The translations under genes and the position numbers were made by a program. From the NCBI GenBank assembly GCA_021825035.1, contig JAKAIQ010000046.1, forward strand, positions 1 to 11,529: a stretch of DNA of 11,529 nucleotides. Reading direction: 5' to 3'. How positions within the stretch are numbered: position 1 is the stretch's first letter; each line of letters begins with the position of its first letter. The notes under the pieces are model-generated. The model was not told the origin of the DNA and did no database searches. It worked only from the letters and a program-made list of their open reading frames with translations. Positions 1-5,788 of the stretch are shown here, in pieces. Origin of the DNA: Deltaproteobacteria bacterium. GTDB taxonomy: Bacteria > Desulfobacterota > GWC2-55-46.

Positions 1-324
1 CTTGCCGCCCCGTTCAAGGAGCCGGTGCCGCCCGCGGAGCGCTATCTCAACCCCGAATGGTATGTCGCAAGGGCCTACTGCACGCACCTCGGCTGCACGC
101 CCAACATTATAGACGAATCAACGAAGCCGGTGAATATCGTATGCCCCTGCCATGGCGGCAGGTACGATACCCTCGGCAGGGTCATAAGCGGCCCGCCTCC
201 CTTCAATCTGTATCTCCTGCCGTACAGGTTCACCGCAACGGATAAGATAACCGTTTATGTCTCGAGCCCGAAGGACATCACTTACGGAAAGATAACGGAT
301 TTTCCTCAGTACCCGAAGGCGTAA
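1..324 (+). CDS. petA: Rieske iron-sulfur protein of a bc1-type complex, C-terminal part (5' end outside window)
   Basis: The frame is open from base 1, so the N-terminal membrane anchor and start lie upstream of the window; 107 residues are visible. Box I (CTHLGC) and box II (CPCHGG) are intact. By alignment with known Rieske proteins, the 2Fe-2S ligands are Cys27, His29, Cys48 and His51 of the visible part, with Cys32 and Cys50 forming the stabilising disulfide. The Pro loop follows as SGPPPFNL. This subunit takes electrons from quinol at the Qo site of cytochrome b and passes them to a c-type cytochrome on the periplasmic side. The gene ends with a roughly 20-residue tail after the last beta strands. 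The cytochrome b gene starts 108 bases downstream on the same strand, so an operon is likely. The symbol follows bc1 naming (petA for Rieske); qcrA or petC would be used in other systems. Confidence 0.93.
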   Translation, partial: LAAPFKEPVPPAERYLNPEWYVARAYCTHLGCTPNIIDESTKPVNIVCPCHGGRYDTLGRVISGPPPFNLYLLPYRFTATDKITVYVSSPKDITYGKITDFPQYPKA

Positions 325-404
325 AAAAAGGTTCGCCCGCAGAAGAGCGCGTTAATTGGAAAACGGCGACAAACGGCCCATCGGCCCCGGCCCGCGGCTG
401 GAGC

Positions 405-420
405 CCGGTCCCGAGACCGG
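405..420 (+). promoter_or_regulatory. Hairpin overlapping the cytochrome b ribosome binding site
   Basis: CCGGTC (405-410) and GACCGG (415-420) form a perfect 6-bp stem around a 4-base loop. The likely Shine-Dalgarno sequence GGAGGA spans 419-424, eight bases before the ATG at 433, so the 3' arm of the stem covers its first two bases. In the mRNA this could limit initiation of the cytochrome b gene or set its ratio to the Rieske subunit. The pairing is visible; the regulatory role is inference. Confidence 0.4.
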
Positions 421-432
421 AGGACGATAAGA

Positions 433-2121
433 ATGAAAACTCTCACGGAGTGGTTCGAGGACAGATTCCCTTCGATATTCGAGCTTGTGCGCTTTCACGC
501 GACGGAGTATCCGACGCCGCCGAACCTCAACTACATGTGGTCGTTCGGCGCGGTAATAATGTTTCTCTTCGCCGTGCAGGTGTCAACCGGGATAATGGCG
601 GCCATGTTCTACAAGCCGAACGCGGCGCTCGCCTTCGACAGCATCGAGCGGTACCGGAGATTCGTCCCCTTCGGCTGGCTTCTGCAAAGCATACATTCGG
701 TCTGTCCGACCTTCATATTCGCCGCCATATACCTCCATATTGGCCGGGGCATGTATTACGGGAGCTACAAGGAGCCGAGGGAAGTACTCTGGTGGCTGGG
801 CGTCCTGCTTCTCATAGTCATGATGATGGAAAGCTTCATGGGATATGTCCTTCCATGGGGCCAGATGAGCTACTGGGCCGGGACGGTCATTACGGGCCTC
901 GCCTCCGTCGTACCCTTCGTAGGCGGCACGCTCGTCACATGGGTGCGCGGGGATGTCTTCATGAGCGACGCGACCCTGAACAGGTTTTACAGCCTGCACA
1001 TAGCGTTCTTCCCCCTTGCCGTCATCGGCGGGCTTATCGTGCTTCATATCATGGCCCTCCATGACCACGGTTCCAACAATCCGGCCGGCGCGCCTCCGTT
1101 GAAGGAAAACAAGGTCCCGTTCTACCCATATTACGTGGTCAAGGACCTCTACGTCATCGCCCTCGTTTCAACCGTCCTCCTTTACATAGTGTTTTTCTAC
1201 CCCACTCTTTTCCTCGAAGCGGAGAACTTCCAGAAGGCCAACCCTTTACTTACGCCTGCGGACATAAAGCCGGAGTGGTATTTTCTGCCGTTTTTCTCCA
1301 TGCTACGCGCCATACCTTCCAAGGGCCTCGGGGCGCTCACCGTGTGGGGAGGCATGTGGCTTTTCTTCTTCCTCCCATTCATCGACAGGTCGGATATAAG
1401 GAGCAACCGCTACCGTCCGGTCAAGAAGTGGCTCGACGCAATATTTTTTATCAACTTCATATATTTGGGCTATCTCGGCGACTACCCTCCCTTCGGATGG
1501 AGGCTCACGGCGAGCAAGCTGGCCACGGCGATCTACTTCGCGTACTTCGCGCTTCTCTTCTTCGTTTCTTGCTTTGAAAAAAAGCCGGACGAGCTCACGG
1601 CCTTCATTAAAGATCCGGGGCTTATAAAGGCGCACTCAGCCAGGGGAGAGAAGAACATGTACGCGGTGATGCTCATGGGAGCTCTCGGAGGGCTCACCCT
1701 TAGCGCCTTCGCCTACCCCGCGCCTACAAGGGCGATGGTCGACAGGGGGAGGGCTGTCTATGAAGCCAAGGGAAAGATGTGCCATGACATGAGGGACATC
1801 GGCGAGGTTGCGGGGCTATCGGCCCCGGACAGGCTTTCAATGCTGGGCGTCGTGCCGCCTGACCTGTCTCTCATGTGGAAGTCGATGTCCGGGGAAGGCG
1901 TCAAAAGGTACCTCGACCGGTTCATCGGAAAGACCCCGCCCGGGTCTAAGATGGCCGTTACCTTCACACCCAAAGAGGTCGATGAGCTGGCGGCCTTCCT
2001 TCAATGGAGCTCCGACCCATCGATCTTCCTTCGAGCGAAGATCGGCCCCTGGGTGACGCTGTTCATGTCCGTCTTTACGGCGCTCCTTTATCTGCTTTAC
2101 AGGGAACTCTGGCGGACTTAG
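433..2121 (+). CDS. petB: Cytochrome b (bc1 type) fused to a short cytochrome c1-like domain
   Basis: This is a 562-residue integral membrane protein. Residues 1 to about 400 form a full-length cytochrome b. The helix B heme ligands are His88 and His102, the helix D ligands His189 and His205, and the Qo motif PEWY is at 280-283. The segment GSNNPAG after helix D and the single uninterrupted chain point to the bc1 type rather than split b6f. A ninth membrane segment (about 409-428) then leads to a periplasmic stretch resembling cytochrome c1. It contains PDLSL (476-480) and a final helix (about 540-557) ending in LYRELWRT, much like c1 C-termini. The heme site reads GKMCH (447-451), so the first Cys of CxxCH is Gly; Met507 could be the distal ligand. 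The domain is much shorter than a normal c1. A separate c1 gene is not seen here. Start: ATG preceded by GGAGGA. Confidence 0.93.
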   Translation: MKTLTEWFEDRFPSIFELVRFHATEYPTPPNLNYMWSFGAVIMFLFAVQVSTGIMAAMFYKPNAALAFDSIERYRRFVPFGWLLQSIHSVCPTFIFAAIYLHIGRGMYYGSYKEPREVLWWLGVLLLIVMMMESFMGYVLPWGQMSYWAGTVITGLASVVPFVGGTLVTWVRGDVFMSDATLNRFYSLHIAFFPLAVIGGLIVLHIMALHDHGSNNPAGAPPLKENKVPFYPYYVVKDLYVIALVSTVLLYIVFFYPTLFLEAENFQKANPLLTPADIKPEWYFLPFFSMLRAIPSKGLGALTVWGGMWLFFFLPFIDRSDIRSNRYRPVKKWLDAIFFINFIYLGYLGDYPPFGWRLTASKLATAIYFAYFALLFFVSCFEKKPDELTAFIKDPGLIKAHSARGEKNMYAVMLMGALGGLTLSAFAYPAPTRAMVDRGRAVYEAKGKMCHDMRDIGEVAGLSAPDRLSMLGVVPPDLSLMWKSMSGEGVKRYLDRFIGKTPPGSKMAVTFTPKEVDELAAFLQWSSDPSIFLRAKIGPWVTLFMSVFTALLYLLYRELWRT

Positions 2122-2391
2122 AAGCGATGTTTTTAACGAATGACGCCGCAAGGCATCAAAAACTTTCATAATCAGGGCCGCGCGTTCAGCTTAACCCTGA
2201 AAAGAACGATCTTTTCGCTTGGCGCCGGGTATATCCCAAAAGGGGTGAAGATTATGAAAGAATATTTTCTATAGGCCGGTGAAGCGGCTACAATATCTTT
2301 CACGAATATGGCTGAGCGCCTGCAGAGCATGAAAGGTTGAGGATTTTCCGGGAAGAACAACAAAGGGCAAAATCACTTATTGAATTCGTTA
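2122..2391. other. Intergenic region between convergent genes, with weak hairpins and a possible gene relic
   Basis: Cytochrome b (plus) and yeaO (minus) converge on this stretch. Two small inverted repeats lie just past the cytochrome b stop: TCAGGG/CCCTGA (2172-2177 with 2195-2200) and GAAAAGA/TCTTTTC (2199-2205 with 2210-2216). Neither has a clear T-tract, so neither is called a terminator. The minus strand is open from 2363 to 2172. Its translation contains IFVKDI followed seven residues later by YRK, a pattern like the opening strand and helix of VOC (glyoxalase-like) proteins. It has only a TTG start and no ribosome binding site, so it may be a decayed fragment or chance. Confidence 0.35.
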
Positions 2392-2751
2392 TCAGATGGC
2401 GAGGTCCTTATCGAGCATCTCCTTAAGTATCTCCCTGTGGCAGCGCTCGGTATCCTTGCAGGTGCAAAGTATGGTCACATTTCCGCCGGAGTTCCTGATT
2501 ATCTCCTTGAGTTCGCCGTACGCCTTCTTCTTTTCATCGCCCTTGAACTCCTGCCTGTAGCTTTTGGCGAACCTGTCCCAGCCGAGTTCCCCGGCCTTCC
2601 ACTTCTTTATCAGGTCCGGGGCAGTGCCGAGCCCTTTGAGCCAGCGCCCGGCCTTTTCCTTTTTTACGCCCCTCGGCCAGTACCTCGTCACAAGAACCCT
2701 CTCCCCATCGTCCTTTGATACCGGGTCGTATACGCTTTTTATCTTTATCAT
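2392..2751 (-). CDS. yeaO: YeaO-like protein, DUF488 family
   Basis: The product has 119 residues, close to the usual size of this family. It opens with IKSVYDPVSKDDGERVLVTRYWPRG, matching the family pattern (VYDP, DG.R.LV.R.WPRG at about residues 7-28). It closes with a cysteine/histidine cluster, LCTCKDTERCHR (Cys96, Cys98, Cys104, His105), which is conserved in many DUF488 proteins. No signal peptide or membrane helix is visible, so it should be cytoplasmic. The biochemical role of the family is not settled and none is assigned here. The start is ATG at 2751, preceded by AAAGGA (2760-2765) on the minus strand. The ribosome binding site directly abuts the foot of a strong hairpin, and the small cysteine-rich gene lies 57 bases upstream on the same strand, so the two may share a transcript. 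Confidence 0.88.
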   Translation of the reverse strand: MIKIKSVYDPVSKDDGERVLVTRYWPRGVKKEKAGRWLKGLGTAPDLIKKWKAGELGWDRFAKSYRQEFKGDEKKKAYGELKEIIRNSGGNVTILCTCKDTERCHREILKEMLDKDLAI

Positions 2752-2764
2752 ATCTGCATTCCTT

Positions 2765-2800
2765 TAAACCCCTTCCCGCTCTCAGGCGGGAAGGGGTTTA
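2765..2800 (-). terminator. Strong hairpin between the Cys-rich gene and yeaO
   Basis: A 15-bp perfect stem (2765-2779 with 2786-2800) surrounds a 6-base loop. The core arms are AAACCCCTTCCCGC and GCGGGAAGGGGTTT. In the minus-strand transcript it follows the stop of the Cys-rich gene by 8 bases and ends where the yeaO Shine-Dalgarno sequence begins. There is no T-run beyond the three bases inside the stem, so it may be a partial terminator, an RNA-stabilising hairpin, or a control element for yeaO. Confidence 0.6.
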
Positions 2801-2808
2801 GCCGTCAT

Positions 2809-2928
2809 CTATGTTTTTTTCTTTTTACAGGTGCATTCCGAAGATTTTTTCTTGCAGCCGCTGCACACCCCGTTCTCTATCGGTGCGCCGCATTTCATGC
2901 ACGGCGTACATCCGCATGTCTGACACAT
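2809..2928 (-). CDS. Small cysteine-rich protein, 39 residues
   Basis: This short gene encodes MCQTCGCTPCMKCGAPIENG and continues with VCSGC, ECTC and a lysine-rich end. Nine of 39 residues are Cys (2, 5, 7, 10, 13, 22, 25, 32, 34), arranged as CxxC, CxC and CxxC knuckles. That pattern suggests binding of zinc or another soft metal, as in zinc ribbons or metallothionein-like proteins. The ligand and partner are unknown. There is no signal peptide. The start at 2928 is chosen over the longer frame from 3015 because AGGAGGTG sits just upstream of this ATG with a short spacer, and because the extra N-terminal residues look non-protein-like. A good sigma-70 promoter lies about 155 bases upstream (3083-3111). 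Similar tiny Cys-rich proteins occur in other bacteria, but I cannot name a family with certainty. Confidence 0.75.
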   Translation of the reverse strand: MCQTCGCTPCMKCGAPIENGVCSGCKKKSSECTCKKKKT

Positions 2929-2947
2929 AAGACACCTCCTTTTTTGG

Positions 2948-2990
2948 CGGAAGACGTCGGAGCCTTCCGTGCGGCCCGTCCAAAGGCCGC
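2948..2990 (-). other. Hairpins in the leader of the Cys-rich gene
   Basis: Two 6-bp inverted repeats fall in the presumed 5' leader: CGGAAG/CTTCCG (2948-2953 with 2964-2969, loop 10) and GCGGCC/GGCCGC (2971-2976 with 2985-2990, loop 8). They would fold side by side just ahead of the ribosome binding site. They do not match any riboswitch I recognise. Confidence 0.3.
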
Positions 2991-3082
2991 GGGTTAAAAA
3001 GAAAGATACCGCCATTCATGGCGAACTCTTCAGGGACAGAAACGGTCGCTATATCGCCCGCCTTGCCCCGCGCTCCCATACA

Positions 3083-3111
3083 AGTATTGACAGACTGGCC
3101 GGCGTTGTCAA
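3083..3111 (-). promoter_or_regulatory. Sigma-70-type promoter with overlapping inverted repeat, for the Cys-rich gene
   Basis: On the minus strand, TTGACA (3106-3111) is a perfect -35 box. It is separated by 17 bases from AATACT (3083-3088), a 4/6 match to the -10 box. The same bases form an inverted repeat, TTGACA (plus strand 3087-3092) facing TGTCAA (3106-3111) with 13 bases between, so a dimeric repressor or activator could bind over the promoter. Transcription would start near 3075, leaving a leader of about 147 bases before the Cys-rich ATG. Confidence 0.55.
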
Positions 3112-3131
3112 CACCCGCCCGCTCAGAAACA

Positions 3132-3161
3132 AAAAAAGCCGCGGTCAACCGCGGCTTTTTT
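3132..3161 (-). terminator. Rho-independent terminator downstream of the DUF4412 gene
   Basis: AAAAAAGCCGCGG (3132-3144) pairs perfectly with CCGCGGCTTTTTT (3149-3161) around a TCAA loop. Flanking A- and T-runs give a U-tract in both directions. On the minus strand it lies 84 bases past the stop of the DUF4412 gene and ends in seven T. It also insulates that gene from the Cys-rich gene promoter just beyond. It could act on both strands. Confidence 0.85.
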
Positions 3162-3211
3162 AAAAACTCTCTGAAAATCTGCAAGATCGGCGATATGGCA
3201 GGTTACATAAG

Positions 3212-3226
3212 GGCGCGTGACGCGCC
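3212..3226 (-). other. GC-rich hairpin just after the DUF4412 stop
   Basis: GGCGCG and CGCGCC form a 6-bp stem with a 3-base loop, 20 bases beyond the stop codon in the minus transcript. There is no T-run. It probably adds mRNA 3' structure ahead of the real terminator at 3132-3161. Confidence 0.35.
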
Positions 3227-3245
3227 GGCGGGAATCAATGAATTC

Positions 3246-3845
3246 CTATCGTCCCGCGCCTTTGCCGGCCATGCCGGGAACGCTCACCTCAATCTTTTTA
3301 TAGCCGGGCGGTATGTCGAAAAGAGCGCTCGCGGCCCCTCCGATCTTTATGTTCTTCCATGTCATCGTTATCGATTTGTCCTCTGTCTCGAATTTGACGG
3401 GAAGTCCGTTAAGGTCGGTTGCCTCCCAGATGAACCCTGAGCTTTCCCTTTTTCCTTTCCTCGTGATATCCACATGATATTCCCTTGCCGGATGGCCGTC
3501 GACAGTGCCGGAGCCTATCGGCTTCTTTTCAACCTTGAAGTCAGGCGAAGTAAAGGGAGGAAGGAGTTCCCGCTTGAGGTCTATCGGCATCTCGACGTAA
3601 AGTTTGCTTTGAGGCATGAGCATCCAAACGACTTTTTTGTCTCCCCGCAGGATCGTTATCGCCTTGCCTCCGTCCGAATTCATATCCATCCTCTGAACGT
3701 CGTCCCTTACATAGATCTTCGACGTGAACGTGCCCGCCCGCGAAACGGTCGTTAGGTCGGCGGAATAATTGATCCCGGCCGCGGCTTCAACCGCGGTAAA
3801 AAGTGAAAAGATGATAATAAGGAGAAAAAGCGGCCTTTTAATCAT
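3246..3845 (-). CDS. Secreted DUF4412-type protein
   Basis: The 199-residue product begins with a typical Sec signal peptide: MIKR, a hydrophobic core (about 5-18), then AVEAAAG, with cleavage likely around residues 21-23. No lipobox Cys is present, so the mature protein should be soluble in the periplasm. The mature part is beta-rich and follows the DUF4412 pattern: an early YSAD strand, IYVRDDVQRMDM (45-55), KKVVWMLMPQSKLYVEM (70-86), GHPAREYHVD (117-126) and the closing FDIPPGYKKI (176-185). DUF4412 is related in fold to LolA/LolB-like lipid-binding proteins, but the function is not established. The start is ATG at 3845 with GGGAG six bases upstream. It appears to be a single-gene unit, with a terminator downstream at 3132-3161 and 236 bases of AT-rich spacer upstream. 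Confidence 0.8.
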   Translation of the reverse strand: MIKRPLFLLIIIFSLFTAVEAAAGINYSADLTTVSRAGTFTSKIYVRDDVQRMDMNSDGGKAITILRGDKKVVWMLMPQSKLYVEMPIDLKRELLPPFTSPDFKVEKKPIGSGTVDGHPAREYHVDITRKGKRESSGFIWEATDLNGLPVKFETEDKSITMTWKNIKIGGAASALFDIPPGYKKIEVSVPGMAGKGAGR

Positions 3846-4081
3846 GACGGACTCCCTGTTTTTGTTGCGGCAAGTATTTCTTTTTTAGCACAGAAGGGCT
3901 CTGAAAACAAGGAACATGAGAAGATTCTCTATACGGACGGATAAAAATAATGATACAATAAATTTTTTACAGCCTGTGGCGATGCGGCGACAAGCACCGG
4001 CCTTATCGCCGATCCTCGCGAGGCACCGCTCTCATCGTCAACCCCGTTGGGACATACGCCTATTTTATCGGAAGAACGTCT

Positions 4082-5428
4082 TTACCGGGTGAGCCACGAC
4101 TTCGACCTCATGGTCAGCGTGGCGTACGGGAATATCCAGAAGAGTGTGAAGAAGGCCAAGTAGCTGTAAAATATCCCGTAAAGGAAGTCCCATGACCTCT
4201 CGCTCCGCAGATAATAAAGGGTGTAGAAGAAAGATGCAAGCCCGATAGTCTGGAGGGTGTTCAAGGCGATATCCGGGTGTCTGGCGGAAAGGTAGGCCAA
4301 GAGGCCGAGGCCCGAATACCAGATGGGATAGCCTATGTCGCTTATAAGCGATTCGGCGGCCGCCATGAGACTGGACTTCCATGGCCGTTGCCAGAGGATA
4401 CGTATAAGTCTTATCTCCTCGCGCACGTGGCTCCTATCCCAGCGCAGAAACATCTTGCAGAGTGTCCCGTAGCTTTTGGGTACGACGGTGCGGACTACCG
4501 CGGTATTCTGGTAGACCGTGTCGTAACCGGCCGCGAGGATGTAGTTGGTCAGGGCGCGGTCTTCGCCGTGCGGGCACTCCGCTCCGAGAAACCTCTGGGA
4601 CATCCATGCGTCAAGCGCCGCCCTGACGGCGGATGTCCGGTAGGCCGACAGCGCCCCTGGACAGCAGACGACTGTGCCGTAAGTCGATTGCGCGGCCCTA
4701 ATGAAATCGAACGCTATGATAAAGCGGACGTTGAGCATCCTCGGTATGATGCCGTCGGAAGTGTTGAGCACCACGACCTTTCCGGCCACCGCCCCGACCG
4801 AGCAGTCCCGGAACGGTCCGGCGACGGCAAGGAGGGCTCCCTGTTCTATTACGCTGTCGGAGTCTATGGTCACCGCCACCTCTCCGGCCGCCTTGCGAAA
4901 ACCAGCCTCCATAGCCGCCTTCTTGCCCCTGTTCTTGGAAAACCGGATGGCGGTTACCAGGCCGGGGTGCCTCTGGGCCGCCCGCTCCATGTGGCTGTAT
5001 GTATCGTCCGTGCTCCCGTCGTCGACGGCAATTATCTCGAGCCTGCCGGCCGGATACCTGGCGGCGGCCACTGAGTCGATGGTCCTGGCGACCATCTCCC
5101 CCTCGTTGTAAGCCGGGATGATGACGGTCAGGCTCGGCGCATCATCCGCGCCCGCCAGGTCGAACGGCCTGTATCTGAGCCATAGGACTGTGCGCAAGCA
5201 TAGGAGTAGCAGGCTCAAAGCCGTCCATATCAGAGCGGGGTATGCTATTAACATTGCGTGGGGGTGCCTTGCGGCAATCGATAAAGGGTGGGAGAAGACT
5301 TGGCCGGAAAACCCCGTATACATAAGGATGAGGAGGCCTAAAACTATCACGGACTTTATCGCGAAATCCCAGAGTCCTGAATTACTCCCCCGTGCAATTG
5401 TCGTAATTTCATCAAAGTCTTGCGCCAT
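4082..5428 (-). CDS. Membrane-embedded family 2 glycosyltransferase (hyaluronan synthase/NodC-like)
   Basis: The protein has 448 residues and polymerising-synthase topology. Two N-terminal membrane helices (about 23-42 and 57-79) precede a cytoplasmic GT-A domain (about 98-340), and further helices follow (about 363-382, 388-407, 415-440). GT2 motifs are present: TVIIPAYNEG (101-110), VDDGSTDD (135-142) for the UDP-sugar, DSDS (189-192) as the metal-binding DxD, and GED (288-290) carrying the catalytic Asp. The QxxRW box that clamps the acceptor is MFLRW (326-330), keeping Arg-Trp but not Gln. It probably makes and extrudes a beta-linked polysaccharide from a UDP-sugar; the sugar cannot be told from sequence. 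The start is ATG at 5428 with GGAGGT seven bases upstream. It stands alone, behind a sigma-54-type promoter, with no accessory export genes nearby. Confidence 0.88.
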   Translation of the reverse strand: MAQDFDEITTIARGSNSGLWDFAIKSVIVLGLLILMYTGFSGQVFSHPLSIAARHPHAMLIAYPALIWTALSLLLLCLRTVLWLRYRPFDLAGADDAPSLTVIIPAYNEGEMVARTIDSVAAARYPAGRLEIIAVDDGSTDDTYSHMERAAQRHPGLVTAIRFSKNRGKKAAMEAGFRKAAGEVAVTIDSDSVIEQGALLAVAGPFRDCSVGAVAGKVVVLNTSDGIIPRMLNVRFIIAFDFIRAAQSTYGTVVCCPGALSAYRTSAVRAALDAWMSQRFLGAECPHGEDRALTNYILAAGYDTVYQNTAVVRTVVPKSYGTLCKMFLRWDRSHVREEIRLIRILWQRPWKSSLMAAAESLISDIGYPIWYSGLGLLAYLSARHPDIALNTLQTIGLASFFYTLYYLRSERSWDFLYGIFYSYLAFFTLFWIFPYATLTMRSKSWLTR

Positions 5429-5492
5429 GTTCCTTACCTCCGGTGAGTTGCCAAAGCATTTCCTTCGGCGCCATTACAATGCCGCCTAACGC

Positions 5493-5509
5493 GCCCGTTC
5501 GAACAGGGC
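5493..5509. promoter_or_regulatory. Palindrome in the glycosyltransferase leader
   Basis: GCCCGTTCGAACAGGGC is an inverted repeat, GCCC/GGGC around GTTCGAAC, with one extra A. It lies about 65 bases ahead of the glycosyltransferase ATG, inside the presumed leader. It could be an operator or a short RNA hairpin; nothing more can be said. Confidence 0.3.
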
Positions 5510-5578
5510 AAATTTCCCGAACGTCTATAATTTGCGATTTATTATTTATTTTTGAGCCAACGGGACGCTACTGGTATT

Positions 5579-5594
5579 AGCATTAAGCGTGCCA
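5579..5594 (-). promoter_or_regulatory. Sigma-54 (-24/-12) promoter for the glycosyltransferase
   Basis: The minus strand reads TGGCACGCTTAATGCT. This matches the sigma-54 consensus TGGCACG-N4-TTGC(A/T) at all positions but one (ATGC for TTGC). The invariant GG and GC are 10 bases apart, as required. Transcription would begin near 5569, giving a leader of about 140 bases before the ATG at 5428. Such promoters need an AAA+ activator bound upstream, and a perfect palindrome sits about 108 bases upstream of the predicted start (5671-5684). Confidence 0.6.
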
Positions 5595-5640
5595 TTAAGA
5601 TGAGGGCGAAATTTCTTACAATAAAACAAGGGCTTATCGA

Positions 5641-5741
5641 CTCGACATGCCGGTTTTTGTTTCTCGTTGCAAACCATATGGTTTAGCGGATGCACCTTTT
5701 AGTGCAGAGCAGGATGCTTTTATAATCCTGCACTTGTCGAG
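5641..5741. promoter_or_regulatory. Cluster of inverted repeats upstream of the sigma-54 promoter
   Basis: Within 101 bases, an outer pair CTCGACA (5641-5647)/TGTCGAG (5735-5741) encloses three inner repeats. They are the perfect 14-bp palindrome AAACCATATGGTTT (5671-5684), TGCAC/GTGCA (5691-5695 with 5702-5706), and GCAGGAT/ATCCTGC (5709-5715 with 5725-5731). The position suits enhancer-binding sites for a sigma-54 activator. The last hairpin could instead close the otsB transcript. A small structured RNA is a third option. Confidence 0.4.
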
Positions 5742-5788
5742 CCTGTGCTGGTTGGACATAGATCTTTTTACTTTACCCCTATTTATGC

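Noticed and set aside
2825..3184. 119-codon minus-strand frame over the Cys-rich gene
   Set aside because: It would run through the terminator and promoter region, and the Cys-rich frame has the better ribosome binding site and a clear motif pattern.
3018..3440. 140-codon plus-strand frame
   Set aside because: It crosses a perfect terminator hairpin and runs antisense to the DUF4412 gene; no domain is seen.
4014..4023. Palindrome CCTCGCGAGG downstream of the glycosyltransferase
   Set aside because: It is a short GC-rich palindrome with no T-run and no repeated copies, so it is likely chance.
4277..5074. 265-codon open frame on the plus strand
   Set aside because: It is antisense to the glycosyltransferase, whose motifs are unmistakable; no family resemblance or ribosome binding site is seen.
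5641..5760. tRNA-like 7-bp outer stem, or an integron attC site ending in GTTGGAC
   Set aside because: There is no T-arm or anticodon arm of the right size and no matching partner core site upstream. No integrase is nearby.
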